Source: Gammaproteobacteria bacterium | Lineage (GTDB): Bacteria; Pseudomonadota; Gammaproteobacteria; Xanthomonadales; SZUA-36 | Length of the DNA stretch: 64,000 nt | Assembly: GCA_021772935.1 (NCBI GenBank) | Contig: JAJFLA010000046.1 | Span: 275,617-339,616 of the forward strand | Direction of reading: 5' to 3' | Shown here: positions 8,132 to 18,302 of the stretch, in pieces | How positions within the stretch are numbered: position 1 is the first letter of the stretch | Layout of the letters: each line of letters opens with the position of its first letter | The notes under the pieces: model-generated | Seen by the model: only the letters and a program-made list of their open reading frames with translations | The model's database searches: none | What the model was told of the DNA's origin: nothing | Made by a program: the position numbers and the translations under genes

Positions 8132-9124
8132 CTATCCTATAATTTCCAATTTGTCAGCCTTCATTGCTTGTCTAATTGCATGTTCTTTCTGAGCTAACCA
8201 TTCTTTGGCTTTATCTTTTCCCCCAACAAGCCCTTCTCTTTGCATTGCCATTTTTGCGGCTTTGAAACGCTCTGTTTTGTCATCAACTAGAAAGCAAAAA
8301 AGAGAAAAATCATTTCTTTGAAAATCCTGAGCCGATTTAAGTAAATGCTCCGTTTGTCTGGCTACAGACTCAAATTGATTGAGCTGACCTGTTAAGCGGT
8401 CAATCTCTTTATTGGAAACATCATCCATAATGCTCTCAACTTCCTGATATGTGGATTCAACCGCATTTAATTCAGAGTGGACATTCCTAAACATCTTGGT
8501 GCTGAAGACTGCCACACCATTGATTGAACCAATTGAAGTTTGTGTTCTGGTTATTTCTTGCTGGTCATCACCGTCTTCATCAACATACTTATTGATATAC
8601 ACTAGCCCCACATTGACTACACCAGACCCAGTTCGTGACATATCAATCAGCTTGCGGTTCATCAGGTTTCCAACTCCTTGCAGGAAGGATTTAGTCAGAA
8701 TGGAAGCGTCTTGGAGTTTGTTTCTATATTCGCTAATGGCGGATAACCGCTCACTTTTTTCAGCCAGCAGTTTCTTGACTGTCTTGATTCGCTGCAAACG
8801 CTTTTTTTCATTCAAGTACCTACGGCGATCTACTTTAATTTGATCATTTGCATCAAATTTGTCTCTAGCACAACAGTTTCCAAGGATTGTGACTGTGTCA
8901 TCTTTTAATTGCGCTACAAAACCGAAGTTATGTTCTGTATTGCACATGTTTCCATTTTCTTTTTTAAGACAACACTTCAATTTTTCCTCAACGTAATAGT
9001 CACCAATTAGGTGTTTGTAGTTTGTTTTATCAATGGGATTTTCACTTTTAAATCCATCCAAGGAACTGATCCCTTCAAACGATATAAAAGTTCGAATAAC
9101 AACTGCTTCTTTCTTATTGCTCAT
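8132..9124 (-). CDS. Cys-cluster coiled-coil protein, function unknown
   Basis: 330 residues. Cys51, Cys52, Cys61, Cys84 and Cys85 with His65 form a compact cluster (K-C-C-L ... M-C-N-T-E-H ... N-C-C-A) that looks like a zinc-binding site. It is followed by a Lys/Arg-rich coiled coil (about 98-135) and a second helical stretch (about 215-265). The C-terminal K-E-W-L-A-Q-K-E-H-A-I-R is also helical. No signal peptide or catalytic motif is seen. It is the first gene of a two-gene unit with the small membrane protein. The AT-rich composition matches the rest of the island, suggesting horizontal origin. I recognise no family. Confidence 0.65.
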   Translation of the reverse strand: MSNKKEAVVIRTFISFEGISSLDGFKSENPIDKTNYKHLIGDYYVEEKLKCCLKKENGNMCNTEHNFGFVAQLKDDTVTILGNCCARDKFDANDQIKVDRRRYLNEKKRLQRIKTVKKLLAEKSERLSAISEYRNKLQDASILTKSFLQGVGNLMNRKLIDMSRTGSGVVNVGLVYINKYVDEDGDDQQEITRTQTSIGSINGVAVFSTKMFRNVHSELNAVESTYQEVESIMDDVSNKEIDRLTGQLNQFESVARQTEHLLKSAQDFQRNDFSLFCFLVDDKTERFKAAKMAMQREGLVGGKDKAKEWLAQKEHAIRQAMKADKLEIIG

Positions 9125-9233
9125 ATGGGTCAGTCAACCTGAATGCCATTTCGGTAGTTGAAGGAACTCTTAATATATGAACTCTAAAAGAAAGATTTCT
9201 CAAAACATGAGAACTTCGCAAAAAAAGCGTTAG

Positions 9234-9489
9234 CCTACCAATGGGCCTGTTTGTTTGAAGAAATGAACCCAACCACAACACTGATTTGCCGCTCCCAATT
9301 TAGTAGCGGTATGACTCATTTCGCCTGGGCTTCGGAATTGGCATGAAATAGAGCGTTAATCGGGCAAGTTTCAGTCCTAGCCAATCAACCAGTGAGATCA
9401 TTCGCAGCGAGCCATGCAAAAAACTGAAGTAAAGCGAGGTCTAATATACGCAGTTTTTTGGCAATATAGCTTTAATGCTGCCTATACTC
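9234..9489 (+). repeat. Right 256-bp direct repeat bounding the accessory island
   Basis: Same orientation and length as 3880-4135, differing at three positions (near 9261, 9303 and 9396). The stretch 9125-9233 between it and the Cys-cluster gene should hold that gene's promoter and nothing else I can see. The repeat ends 27 bp before the CCA end of tRNA-Cys, so the ancestral single copy probably lay just downstream of this tRNA. Confidence 0.95.
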
Positions 9490-9516
9490 TCTATGGGGCG
9501 GCATGAGAAGGGTGAT

Positions 9517-9590
9517 TGGAGGCCAGGGTCGGAATCGAACCGGCGTAGACGGCTTTGCAGGCCGCAGCATGACCACTCTGCCACCTGGCC
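9517..9590 (-). tRNA. tRNA-Cys (anticodon GCA)
   Basis: Read on the minus strand the acceptor arms GGCCAGG and CCTGGCC pair perfectly, followed by T and an encoded CCA (end at 9517). The anticodon loop C-C-T-G-C-A-A-A-G has GCA in the Cys position, and the T arm GGTTCGATTCC is standard. 74 nt including CCA. It lies downstream of tRNA-Gly with a terminator between them, so it needs its own promoter in 9591-9700. Confidence 0.95.
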
Positions 9591-9700
9591 TCAGGGAAGA
9601 GTTCCCAGGCAATTGCCCAGAAGCGCGGTATTCTACTATCCACCGAGTCACAATGCTATGTGTTAGATCATGAAAAACCCGGTTATTTATGCCACACAAT

Positions 9701-9737
9701 AAAAAACCCGGCGGTGGATTTGGGCCACGCCGGGTTC
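9701..9737 (-). terminator. Rho-independent terminator after tRNA-Gly
   Basis: On the minus strand, AACCCGGCG pairs with CGCCGGGTT around a 13-14-nt loop and is followed by a run of T (plus-strand A run at 9701-9706). It begins 8 bp after the tRNA-Gly CCA end. Confidence 0.8.
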
Positions 9738-9744
9738 AGAAATT

Positions 9745-9820
<76 letters not shown>

Positions 9821-9833
9821 TTTGAGGGGGCGT

Positions 9834-9861
9834 ATTTTAAGCATATAGCCGGTTGTGTCAA
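9834..9861 (-). promoter_or_regulatory. Promoter of tRNA-Gly with GC-rich discriminator
   Basis: On the minus strand TTGACA (9861-9856), 16-bp spacer, TAAAAT (9839-9834), then ACGCCCC before the tRNA at 9820. A GC-rich discriminator is typical of stable-RNA promoters under stringent control. It lies in the divergent space with infA. Confidence 0.75.
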
Positions 9862-9938
9862 TGTTAATTTGCCTTAACCCCTTTCGCACCAAGCCGGTGG
9901 GTGGCACAATACCGCCACCTGACTAAGGCATGGGACTC

Positions 9939-10157
9939 ATGGCAAAAGAAGATGTAATCGAAATGGAAGGCAAGGTGCTGGAAACCTTACCAAATACCTT
10001 GTTTAAAGTTGAGCTTGAAAACGGTCACGTCGTTACTGCTCATATCTCCGGACGAATGCGTAAGCACTATATCCGGATTTTGACCGGTGACGGGGTCAAA
10101 GTTGAACTCACTCCCTATGATCTTTCCAAAGGGCGTATAACTTACCGTATGAAATAA
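9939..10157 (+). CDS. infA: Translation initiation factor IF-1
   Basis: 72 residues beginning [11 protein letters not shown], with V-E-L-E-N-G-H, A-H-I-S-G and [11 protein letters not shown], nearly identical to Escherichia coli IF-1. It is an S1/OB-fold protein that binds the ribosomal A site during initiation with IF-2 and IF-3. The in-frame ATG at 9930 would add three residues absent from the family, so ATG 9939 is chosen. It is convergent with clpA 18 bp away; its terminator lies inside the 3' end of clpA. Confidence 0.98.
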   Translation: MAKEDVIEMEGKVLETLPNTLFKVELENGHVVTAHISGRMRKHYIRILTGDGVKVELTPYDLSKGRITYRMK

Positions 10158-10167
10158 GCTGTTGTTC

Positions 10168-10207
10168 CCGGCAGCTCAGCTTTCTGTTGCTGCCGGTAGT
10201 GCTTTTT
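10168..10207 (+). terminator. Terminator of infA, inside the clpA 3' end
   Basis: Perfect 8-bp stem CCGGCAGC/GCTGCCGG (10168-10175 and 10189-10196) with a 13-nt loop, then TAGTGC and a T5 run. Most of it lies within the last codons of the convergent clpA gene (stop at 10176). Confidence 0.7.
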
Positions 10208-12473
10208 GTGGCTCCTGCTTCGCTCGGGTACGAATATTCAGCAGCTTACCTTTCTTCTTCGACAGCGTAATATCGACGTCGCCACCTTCTGCCAAGGCAC
10301 CAAATAACAGGTCGTCCGCCAGTGGACGTTTGATTTTATTCTGAATCACACGTTTCATCGGCCGCGCACCCATTTCAGGATCAAAGCCCTGCTCTGCCAA
10401 CCATTCCCGCGCAGGTGTTGATACCGAGATACTGACATCCTTTAAGGCCAGTTGTGCTTCAAGTTCAAGAATGAACTTGTCTACGATCAGCAACACCACA
10501 CTGAAATCAAGCGCACCGAACTGGATCGTAGCATCCAGGCGGTTGCGGAATTCTGGTGTGAAGGTTCTGCGGATTGCTTCGCTGGAATCGGGAACATGGT
10601 CCTGCTCAGTAAAGCCAATGGAGCGTCGCGAGCTTTGTTGTGCGCCCGCATTGGTGGTCATGACCAGGATAACGTTGCGAAAATCAGCCTCACGACCATT
10701 GGTGTCCGTTAGTTGGCCGTGGTCCATGATCTGTAACAGAATGTTGTAGACATCCGGGTGGGCTTTTTCAATCTCATCCAGCAGCAATACAGCGTGTGGA
10801 TTACGAGTGACGGCTTCTGTCAGCAAGCCACCCTGATCAAAACCAACGTAACCCGGTGGTGCACCAACCAATCGTGATACGGAATGCGCTTCCATGTATT
10901 CCGACATATCGAAACGGATCAATTCAATACCCATGACCATGGCTAGCTGACGCGTCACTTCAGTCTTACCGACGCCGGTGGGCCCAGCGAACAGGAAGGA
11001 ACCGATGGGTTTCTCTTCTTCACCCAGGCCTGAACGGGACATTTTGATGGCTGTAGCCAACGCGTCAATGGCCTCATTCTGACCGAAGACTGTCAGTTTC
11101 AAATCACGTTCCAGAGTGCGTAGTGCATCCCGGTCTGAACGCGATACCTGTTTCGCTGGAATACGCGCCATGTGGGCGACAATGGCTTCAATGTCGTGTT
11201 CGTCCAGGAGCTTTTTGCGCTCGGCTTCAGGCAACATCCGTTGCCGTGCACCAGCTTCATCAATGACGTCTATGGCCTTGTCCGGCAGATGACGATCATT
11301 GATATGACGACCGGCCAGTTCTGCGGCTGCACATATTGCCTCATCGGTATATTCAACCTCGTGATGATCTTCAAAACGCGATTTGAGACCACGCAAGATT
11401 TCGATCGTTTCAGGAATGCTGGGTTCTACGATGTCAATTTTCTGGAAGCGCCGTGCCAATGCACGGTCTTTTTCGAATACACCACGAAATTCCTGGTAAG
11501 TGGTAGAGCCAATACAACGTAATTCACCTGATGCCAATACCGGTTTAATCAGATTGGACGCATCCATGACCCCGCCGGAAGCAGCACCTGCACCAATAAT
11601 TGTATGGATTTCATCGATAAACAGTACAGCACCCTCAATCTGGTACAGTTCAGCCAGCACCGCTTTGAGCCTTTTTTCAAAATCACCACGATACTTGGTA
11701 CCCGCCAGTAATGCGCCGAGATCTAGCGAATACAGGGTAGCATCAGCCAACACTTCCGGTACTTCACCTTCAGTGATTCTCAATGCCAGGCCTTCAGCCA
11801 TGGCCGTCTTTCCGACCCCAGCCTCACCTACAAAAAGCGGATTGTTTTTACGTCTGCGGCACAACACCTGAATGGTTCTTTCAACTTCACTATCACGTCC
11901 AATCAGCGGGTCAATCTTGCCTTCTTTTGCACGCTCATTCAGATTGCTGGTAAAGCTGTCCAGTGCGCTGTTACCGGTATCCGCGCCTTCTTCCAGAGTT
12001 TCAGCCGTGGTTTCTTCGTCAGCACCTGTACTATTTTGATGCAAAGGTGAAATCCCATGGGAAATATAATCCACCACTTCGAGCCGGCTAACGTCAAATT
12101 TGTTCAGTAGATAAATCGCATAGGAATCTTTTTCACTGAATATTGCCACCAGCACGTTGGAACCAATGACCTCCGGCTTACCGGCCGATTGGACATGATA
12201 CAAGGCTCTTTGTAATACCCGCTGGAAACCAATGGTGGGTTGGGTGTCACGGTTATCTTCATCAACCAGTACCGGAACGGTATCACGCAGGGCTTTTCGC
12301 AACTCTGCTTCCAAACCAGTGAGATTAGCACCACAAGCACTGAGTATTGATAGAGCCGAACCATTATCCAGTAATGCCAACAGTAAATGTTCAACGGTCA
12401 GGAATTCGTGACGGGCACTACGTGCCTCCTGATAAGCCTGGCTAATGGTTGCTTCCAGCTCTTTGCTAAACAT
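10176..12473 (-). CDS. clpA: ATP-dependent Clp protease ATP-binding subunit ClpA
   Basis: 765 residues against about 758 in E. coli. Order: double Clp N-domain (about 1-140), an acidic linker, first AAA+ module with G-E-A-G-V-G-K-T near 216-223, second with G-P-T-G-V-G-K-T near 496-503, and a C-terminal D2-small domain. The S-I-G-F-T-E-Q loop in the second module is the IGF/L contact with ClpP. No long coiled-coil middle domain is present, separating it from ClpB and ClpC. It forms hexamers that unfold substrates and feed ClpP; clpP is not in this window. The adaptor gene clpS lies 65 bp upstream on the same strand. Confidence 0.97.
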   Translation of the reverse strand: MFSKELEATISQAYQEARSARHEFLTVEHLLLALLDNGSALSILSACGANLTGLEAELRKALRDTVPVLVDEDNRDTQPTIGFQRVLQRALYHVQSAGKPEVIGSNVLVAIFSEKDSYAIYLLNKFDVSRLEVVDYISHGISPLHQNSTGADEETTAETLEEGADTGNSALDSFTSNLNERAKEGKIDPLIGRDSEVERTIQVLCRRRKNNPLFVGEAGVGKTAMAEGLALRITEGEVPEVLADATLYSLDLGALLAGTKYRGDFEKRLKAVLAELYQIEGAVLFIDEIHTIIGAGAASGGVMDASNLIKPVLASGELRCIGSTTYQEFRGVFEKDRALARRFQKIDIVEPSIPETIEILRGLKSRFEDHHEVEYTDEAICAAAELAGRHINDRHLPDKAIDVIDEAGARQRMLPEAERKKLLDEHDIEAIVAHMARIPAKQVSRSDRDALRTLERDLKLTVFGQNEAIDALATAIKMSRSGLGEEEKPIGSFLFAGPTGVGKTEVTRQLAMVMGIELIRFDMSEYMEAHSVSRLVGAPPGYVGFDQGGLLTEAVTRNPHAVLLLDEIEKAHPDVYNILLQIMDHGQLTDTNGREADFRNVILVMTTNAGAQQSSRRSIGFTEQDHVPDSSEAIRRTFTPEFRNRLDATIQFGALDFSVVLLIVDKFILELEAQLALKDVSISVSTPAREWLAEQGFDPEMGARPMKRVIQNKIKRPLADDLLFGALAEGGDVDITLSKKKGKLLNIRTRAKQEPQKALPAATES

Positions 12474-12538
12474 TTAAATATTCCGTGTTTTTCATACTGC
12501 TCTGACCGGCTTCAACCATTCTGGTTCATCGGCGTTGT

Positions 12539-12859
12539 TCAGGCTTTTTCCAGTGCACACTTGAGTGGGTGCTCGTTCTGGCGTGCATAGTCATTGACCT
12601 GGGCCACTTTGGTTTCGGCAATTTCAAAGGTGAAAATGCCACAGATGCCTTTACCCCTGGTGTGTACGTGCAACATGATTTGTGTGGCCTGGTCATGGCC
12701 AAGCGCAAAAAAAGTCTGGATTACATCCACCACAAAATCCATCGGTGTGAAATCATCGTTCAGTAATACAACCTTGTACATGGGTGGCGGTTTGACTTCC
12801 GGACGGGCCTCCTCCAGCGCAATACCGCGGTCATGTTGTGATTCCAGCTCGTTACTCAT
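12539..12859 (-). CDS. clpS: ClpS, N-end-rule adaptor of ClpAP
   Basis: 106 residues. [16 protein letters not shown] and the H-V-H-T-R-G-K-G segment carry the Asp and His residues that hold the N-terminal residue of N-degron substrates. C-terminal [12 protein letters not shown] is the family end. ClpS delivers substrates to ClpA, whose gene follows 65 bp downstream, the usual gammaproteobacterial order. Confidence 0.97.
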   Translation of the reverse strand: MSNELESQHDRGIALEEARPEVKPPPMYKVVLLNDDFTPMDFVVDVIQTFFALGHDQATQIMLHVHTRGKGICGIFTFEIAETKVAQVNDYARQNEHPLKCALEKA

Positions 12860-12934
12860 ACAAACAATTGTATTACATCTGTGTATCGATGTTGAGCCAA
12901 TTGACGTTCATCGTTTTGACCCCATCTTAATGGC

Positions 12935-14080
12935 ATGAACAGAACCAGTGGCAAAATCATGGTAGCCATGTCCGGCGGTGTAGACTCAGCAGTCTCAGCC
13001 TTGCTATTGCAAAGACAAGGCTCGGACATTGCCGGCATGTTCATGAAGAACTGGGAAGAAGATGACCGCTTCGGTGCCTGTTCTGCGGCTGAGGACGTCG
13101 CCGATGCTGAGGCCATCGCAACATCCATGGGTATGACCTTGCACACACGCAATTTTGCAAGCGAATACTGGGAGAATGTGTTTGAAGAGTTTCTCAGTGA
13201 GTACCAAGCTGGCCGCACCCCCAACCCTGATATCCTGTGTAACCGTGAAATTAAATTCAAGACATTTCTGGAGCACGCAGAAGTACTTGGTGCTGAAAAA
13301 ATAGCGACCGGCCATTACGTTCGCACAGACTGCAAAGATGGCATGCACCGCTTATTGCGAGGTGTGGACCACAACAAGGATCAAAGTTACTTTTTGTACG
13401 CCGTTGGCCATCAGCAACTGGCCAAGACGCTTTTTCCTGTTGGAGAACTGGAAAAACCCAAGGTGCGCGAGCTGGCTCAACAGGCTGGTTTTAATATTTT
13501 TGATAAAAAAGACAGCACCGGTATCTGTTTTATCGGAGAACGCAATTTTACAAAGTTTCTGGCCGAATACCTGCCCGCCCAACCCGGTGAGGTTCAAACC
13601 ACGGACGGCCACGTTATCGGTGAGCACCAGGGCTTGATGTTTCATACCCTTGGTCAGCGCCAGGGACTCGGGATTGGTGGTGTTAAAGGCTACCCAGAAG
13701 CACCCTGGTACGTATTGCATAAAGACCTGGACAACAACATACTTTACGTTGGCCAGGGGCATGAACACCCGTGGTTGCTCTCCACCCGACTTGAAGCCGG
13801 TCAATTGGCCTGGGTATCAGGGACTGCGCCGACGGCAGCTTGTTCGCTTACAGCCAAGGTCAGGTATCGTCAGCAGGACCAGGCGGTGTGTATCGAGCAG
13901 ATCAATGAAGATTGTATACAACTTAAATTCCGGCAAGATCAGCGTGCTGTCACGCCAGGTCAGTCGGTGGTCCTTTATGATGGCGATGTTTGCCTGGGTG
14001 GTGGCATCATAGAAACCATGAACACACCACCGATGAGCCTGCAACCTAAACTTACAGCAACCAAAATGGTAAACACATGA
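12935..14080 (+). CDS. mnmA: tRNA-specific 2-thiouridylase MnmA
   Basis: 381 residues. The PP-loop S-G-G-V-D-S is at 13-18, and the catalytic cysteine pair is Cys102 (D-I-L-C-N) and Cys198 (T-G-I-C-F), matching Cys102 and Cys199 of E. coli. The enzyme activates C2 of the wobble uridine in tRNA Lys, Glu and Gln and adds sulfur relayed through the Tus proteins. It overlaps hflD by 4 bp (ATGA), the conserved gammaproteobacterial pair. The gene is divergent from clpS, with about 75 bp between the starts. Confidence 0.97.
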   Translation: MNRTSGKIMVAMSGGVDSAVSALLLQRQGSDIAGMFMKNWEEDDRFGACSAAEDVADAEAIATSMGMTLHTRNFASEYWENVFEEFLSEYQAGRTPNPDILCNREIKFKTFLEHAEVLGAEKIATGHYVRTDCKDGMHRLLRGVDHNKDQSYFLYAVGHQQLAKTLFPVGELEKPKVRELAQQAGFNIFDKKDSTGICFIGERNFTKFLAEYLPAQPGEVQTTDGHVIGEHQGLMFHTLGQRQGLGIGGVKGYPEAPWYVLHKDLDNNILYVGQGHEHPWLLSTRLEAGQLAWVSGTAPTAACSLTAKVRYRQQDQAVCIEQINEDCIQLKFRQDQRAVTPGQSVVLYDGDVCLGGGIIETMNTPPMSLQPKLTATKMVNT

Positions 14081-14691
14081 AAGAACGCATAATGGCATTG
14101 GCGGGCGTATTTCAGGCCACAGAACTGGTCAGGCAAGCTGCCAACCACGGCACCTGGTCCGGCTACGCTGCAGATACCTGTATTGAAAGTCTGTTGGCTA
14201 TCGAGGCAGAGACCGTGGAAGATATATACGGTGGCGCTGAAAGATTACGACTGGGTGCAGAAACACTCATTGCGGTACTTCAAGGTGACCAGCATTACAT
14301 GGAATGCCTGCGTTATGCAGTCTCCGTCATGCAACTGGAAAACAATTTTCGCAAAAAGTCTGAAATTCAAGCGCAAATAGGTTCAGAACTACTGACTTTC
14401 AACCACGTCGATGATGACACTGAACTTGAACTACATGAGATCAAAGATCTGCAGGCAGAAAAAATCGCAAAGCTTTACACCAGCACCATCAGCACACTTT
14501 CTCCACGTATTGTCATCAATGGCAGGCCACAATATCTTCAGGTAGATCGTACGGTTAACTGGATACGCACACTTTTATTTGCCGGTTTACGCTCAGCAGT
14601 GCTATGGAGACAAATGGGAGGTGGCCGTTTCAACCTGATGTTCGGACGCAAAAAAATGATCGAACAGGCACAAACACTATTACCTGGGTAG
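14077..14691 (+). CDS. hflD: HflD homologue
   Basis: 204 residues, all helical in character, with [11 protein letters not shown] near the N-terminus and [10 protein letters not shown] near residue 148, family hallmarks of HflD (YcfC). In E. coli it is a peripheral membrane protein that interferes with lambda CII; its normal role is unclear. Translation is coupled to mnmA through the ATGA overlap. Confidence 0.93.
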   Translation: MKERIMALAGVFQATELVRQAANHGTWSGYAADTCIESLLAIEAETVEDIYGGAERLRLGAETLIAVLQGDQHYMECLRYAVSVMQLENNFRKKSEIQAQIGSELLTFNHVDDDTELELHEIKDLQAEKIAKLYTSTISTLSPRIVINGRPQYLQVDRTVNWIRTLLFAGLRSAVLWRQMGGGRFNLMFGRKKMIEQAQTLLPG

Positions 14692-14839
14692 AACCGCCCT
14701 TCCCGATTAAGCCCCAACTTGCAATACTATTTGGGAAATGGGGTTCCTATAAGCGATAATATCCAACTTCCCGGATACATACTCAACATAACATCGCCCG
14801 CCCCTTGCCGGGGCAGGACAAAGGTCAATGGAGGCCAGC

Positions 14840-17509
14840 ATGCAAGATTCATTTTCCGTTCGCAGAACACTCTCCGTTAACGATAAAAACTACAGTTATT
14901 TCAGCCTGCCCTCCTTAAGTGACAGCATTGATATTTCACGTTTACCCTTTTCTTTAAAAATTCTTTTAGAAAACCTGCTACGTCACGAAGATGGTGTAGA
15001 TATTACCCACAGCGATATTAAAGCGCTTGTTAACTGGGATCCGCAAGCTAAACCAGAAACAGAAATCGCGTTTACACCTTCACGAGTTGTATTACAGGAT
15101 TTTACAGGCGTACCCGGTGTCGTTGACCTCGCAGCGATGCGTGATGCGATGAAACGGCTTGGTGGTGATCCGGAATTGATTAATCCCCTGTCCCCCGCTG
15201 AGCTGGTCATTGACCATTCAGTACAGGTGGATCGCTACGGCAGCTCAGATGCCTTGGCAATTAATAACGAAATTGAATTTGGACGCAACCAGGAACGCTA
15301 CAGCTTTCTGAAATGGGGAAAAAGTGCGTTCAGTAATTTCAATGTGGTACCACCCAACACCGGTATTGTGCACCAGGTTAACCTTGAACATCTTGCACGT
15401 GTTATTTTCGGCGCTGAACGTAACGGCGAATTGATGGCCTATCCGGATACGGTGGTGGGTACCGATTCCCACACCACCATGATCAATGGTATTGGCGTGC
15501 TGGGCTGGGGTGTCGGTGGCATTGAAGCCGAGGCCGCCATGCTGGGACAGGCCATTACCATGCTAATCCCACAGGTTGTTGGTTTCAAATTAACGGGTGA
15601 ATTACCGGAAGGTGCAACCGCAACCGATCTGGTACTGACCGTGGTGCAGATGTTGCGTGGATTGGGTGTCGTCGGAAAATTTGTAGAATTCTTTGGTGAT
15701 GGCCTGCCGAAACTACCACTGGCCGATCGTGCAACTTTGGCTAATATGGCACCTGAGTACGGCGCCACCTGCGGCATATTCCCGATTGATGAAGAAAGCC
15801 TGAATTATCTGCGCTTATCGGGTCGTTCAGAAGAACAAGTCAAGCTGGTTGAGGCTTATACCCGTGCACAGGGCATGTTCCACACCGTTGATTCTCCAAC
15901 AGCACAGTACTCTGATGTGCTGGAACTGGATATGTCTACAGTTCTACCCAGCCTTGCCGGTCCGATTCGCCCCCAGGACAGGATATTGCTGACCGAAGCC
16001 AAGCAGACTTACTTAAAAGACAAAGATGTCTTCACCAAAGGACGTGACGGTGTCGGCACTGCTGATGTGAGCTACAACAACGAGCAGTTTGCGCTGGAAG
16101 ATGGCGCGGTGGTGATTGCAGCGATTACATCCTGCACCAATACATCCAACCCAGCGGTCATGCTGGGTGCTGGTTTACTGGCCCGGAATGCAGCAGCAAA
16201 AGGGCTGAGTGCCAAACCATGGGTTAAAACCTCACTCGGCCCCGGTTCACGCGTGGTCACTGATTATCTCAATAAAGCAGGCTTGATGGATGACCTCGAA
16301 ACCATGGGCTTTTACACCGTTGGTTATGGTTGCACCACCTGTATCGGTAATTCCGGCCCCTTGCCTGAACCGATTGGCAATGCCATTCGCGAGAATGACC
16401 TGGTGGCCTGTTCAGTACTTTCCGGCAACCGCAATTTTGAAGGCCGTATCCACGCCAATATCAAGATGAATTACCTGGCCTCGCCACCGCTGGTGGTTGC
16501 CTATGCCATCGCTGGTAATCTGAATATCGATATTACCAGCGAATCGCTTGGTGATGACCATGATGGTAACCCGGTTTATCTGCGCGATATTTGGCCCAGC
16601 AGTCATGAAGTCCAGCAGTGCATTGCCGATAGCGTCACTGCCGATATGTTCAAACAAAGCTACAGCAGTGTATTTGAAGGTGATGAACGCTGGCAGAGTG
16701 TTGAGTCACCCGTGGGCGAAATGTTTGATTGGCAAGATGACTCGACCTATATCCGTAACCCGCCGTATTTTGATGGCATGAGTATGGATGTGCCACCGGT
16801 TAATGATATTCGGAACGCACGCTGTCTGGCCCGCCTGGGTGATTCCATCACCACCGACCACATATCCCCGGCTGGTGCAATTGCCGAGAATTCACCCGCA
16901 GGTGATTACCTCAAATCTAAAGGTGTTCAAAGGGATCAATTTAACTCTTATGGCTCCCGCCGTGGTAATCATGAGGTCATGATGCGCGGCACCTTTGCCA
17001 ATGTACGTTTGCGTAACCAACTGGCACCTGGCACTGAAGGCGGATGGACTACATTCCAGCCTGATGGCGAAGAAATGACCATATTTGAAGCCTCCAGCCG
17101 TTACCAGCAGGAAAACACACCATTGGTGGTTGTGGCTGGCAAGGAATATGGCACCGGCTCATCCCGTGACTGGGCAGCCAAGGGCACGCAACTGCTGGGT
17201 GTTAAAGCGGTCATCACGGCCAGCTTTGAACGTATCCACCGCTCCAACCTGATTGGTATGGGTGTTTTGCCTCTTAACTTTATTGATGGTGAAAGCGCTG
17301 ACAGCCTCGGTCTGGATGGCACTGAAACCTACGACATTGAAGGTCTGGGTGATGGTTCGGCAAAACAGGTAACCGTGACGGCTACCGCTGCTGATGGAAG
17401 CAGCAAACAGTTTCAGGCCAAAAGTCGACTGGATACCCCCAAAGAAGTCGATTATTACCGCCACGGTGGTATTTTGAACTTCGTATTGCGGCAGTTAGCC
17501 AGCCAATAA
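14840..17509 (+). CDS. acnA: Aconitate hydratase A
   Basis: 889 residues from ATG 14840, which has GGAGG 5 nt upstream; ATG 14828 would bury that site. The [4Fe-4S] ligands are Cys432 (T-S-C-T-N-T) and Cys498/Cys501 ([10 protein letters not shown]). The long form with the swivel domain at the C-terminus (G-T-G-S-S-R-D-W-A) is the AcnA/IRP type, not AcnB. It interconverts citrate and isocitrate in the TCA cycle in the cytoplasm; the apo-form may bind RNA as in related proteins. The 148 bp upstream is a free-standing promoter region with a GC hairpin near 14800-14815. A GNAT gene starts directly after its stop. Confidence 0.97.
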   Translation: MQDSFSVRRTLSVNDKNYSYFSLPSLSDSIDISRLPFSLKILLENLLRHEDGVDITHSDIKALVNWDPQAKPETEIAFTPSRVVLQDFTGVPGVVDLAAMRDAMKRLGGDPELINPLSPAELVIDHSVQVDRYGSSDALAINNEIEFGRNQERYSFLKWGKSAFSNFNVVPPNTGIVHQVNLEHLARVIFGAERNGELMAYPDTVVGTDSHTTMINGIGVLGWGVGGIEAEAAMLGQAITMLIPQVVGFKLTGELPEGATATDLVLTVVQMLRGLGVVGKFVEFFGDGLPKLPLADRATLANMAPEYGATCGIFPIDEESLNYLRLSGRSEEQVKLVEAYTRAQGMFHTVDSPTAQYSDVLELDMSTVLPSLAGPIRPQDRILLTEAKQTYLKDKDVFTKGRDGVGTADVSYNNEQFALEDGAVVIAAITSCTNTSNPAVMLGAGLLARNAAAKGLSAKPWVKTSLGPGSRVVTDYLNKAGLMDDLETMGFYTVGYGCTTCIGNSGPLPEPIGNAIRENDLVACSVLSGNRNFEGRIHANIKMNYLASPPLVVAYAIAGNLNIDITSESLGDDHDGNPVYLRDIWPSSHEVQQCIADSVTADMFKQSYSSVFEGDERWQSVESPVGEMFDWQDDSTYIRNPPYFDGMSMDVPPVNDIRNARCLARLGDSITTDHISPAGAIAENSPAGDYLKSKGVQRDQFNSYGSRRGNHEVMMRGTFANVRLRNQLAPGTEGGWTTFQPDGEEMTIFEASSRYQQENTPLVVVAGKEYGTGSSRDWAAKGTQLLGVKAVITASFERIHRSNLIGMGVLPLNFIDGESADSLGLDGTETYDIEGLGDGSAKQVTVTATAADGSSKQFQAKSRLDTPKEVDYYRHGGILNFVLRQLASQ

Positions 17510-17995
17510 ATGCCAGCAGTCATAGACATTCGTCCAGCAAAGGCTGAAGACGCCGCCCTGTTGATCAGGTTTATCACTGAACTTGCCATTTATGAGAAAG
17601 CAGAAAACGAAGTCGTCGCCACAGAATTGGATATTAAAAATTCAATCTTCGGCGACGACTCAACGACCTCTGCTCTTATTTGTAGTATCAATAATGAAGC
17701 GGTTGGTTTTGCAGTTTATTTTTTCAACTACTCAACCTGGCTGGGTCAACATGGGCTTTATCTTGAAGATTTGTACGTCTCTCCCCAACACAGGGGAAGC
17801 GGCGCTGGCAAAGCACTTTTAAAACATTTAGCCAAAATTGCACTATCCAGGAACTGCGGTCGTCTCGAGTGGAGTGTTATCGACTGGAATGAACCAGCGA
17901 TAAAATTCTACCAGTCACTGGGCGCAAAACCACAAGATGAGTGGGTCGCTTACCGTTTAACCGATAAGGCCCTGGTGGATCTGGCCAGTAGCTGA
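17510..17995 (+). CDS. GNAT N-acetyltransferase, diamine acetyltransferase-like
   Basis: 161 residues starting at the ATG that touches the acnA stop (TAAATG), so it is probably read through coupled translation. The acetyl-CoA loop is S-P-Q-H-R-G-S-G-A-G-K-A-L-L; E-D-L-Y-V before it and N-E-P-A-I-K-F-Y-Q-S-L-G-A after it are typical of the spermidine/thialysine acetyltransferase branch. The substrate is a guess from that similarity. Confidence 0.85.
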   Translation: MPAVIDIRPAKAEDAALLIRFITELAIYEKAENEVVATELDIKNSIFGDDSTTSALICSINNEAVGFAVYFFNYSTWLGQHGLYLEDLYVSPQHRGSGAGKALLKHLAKIALSRNCGRLEWSVIDWNEPAIKFYQSLGAKPQDEWVAYRLTDKALVDLASS

Positions 17996-18072
17996 CGATA
18001 GCAACGATTAAATCTGTATACTTTTTCCTCATAGCTATAGTTAAGCAGCTTAAACAAAGCTCGCAGGACCCA

Positions 18073-18288
18073 ATGAAAAGGAGCTATATTTTGACTTCAG
18101 ATTCAAACAATAAAGAGAACCCAAAACCCCAGAAAAATATGATTGGTGTCGGCCTCGCAATAGGCATTGGTGTTGGCGTTGCTATTGGCTCCGCAATGGA
18201 TAATGTAGGCGCGGGTATAGCCATTGGCGTTGCCTTCGGAATCAGTCTCGGTGCCGGTTTAAAGAATAAGAAAAAACCTGAGGAATAG
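18073..18288 (+). CDS. Glycine-zipper small membrane protein
   Basis: 71 residues. After a polar N-terminus the stretch 23-61 is packed with Gly and Ala at every second to fourth position (G-V-G-L-A-I-G-I-G-V-G and similar), i.e. repeated GxxxG motifs forming one or two close-packed membrane helices, ended by K-N-K-K-K. Such proteins are common, and their function is unknown. Confidence 0.65.
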   Translation: MKRSYILTSDSNNKENPKPQKNMIGVGLAIGIGVGVAIGSAMDNVGAGIAIGVAFGISLGAGLKNKKKPEE

Positions 18289-18302
18289 GACCATCAGTTT
18301 TT

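Noticed and set aside
9225..9489. Repeat as an integron attC site
   Set aside because: The GTTAGCC near 9229 does not fit the core-site consensus, the 256-bp repeats are longer than attC sites, and no integrase is present.
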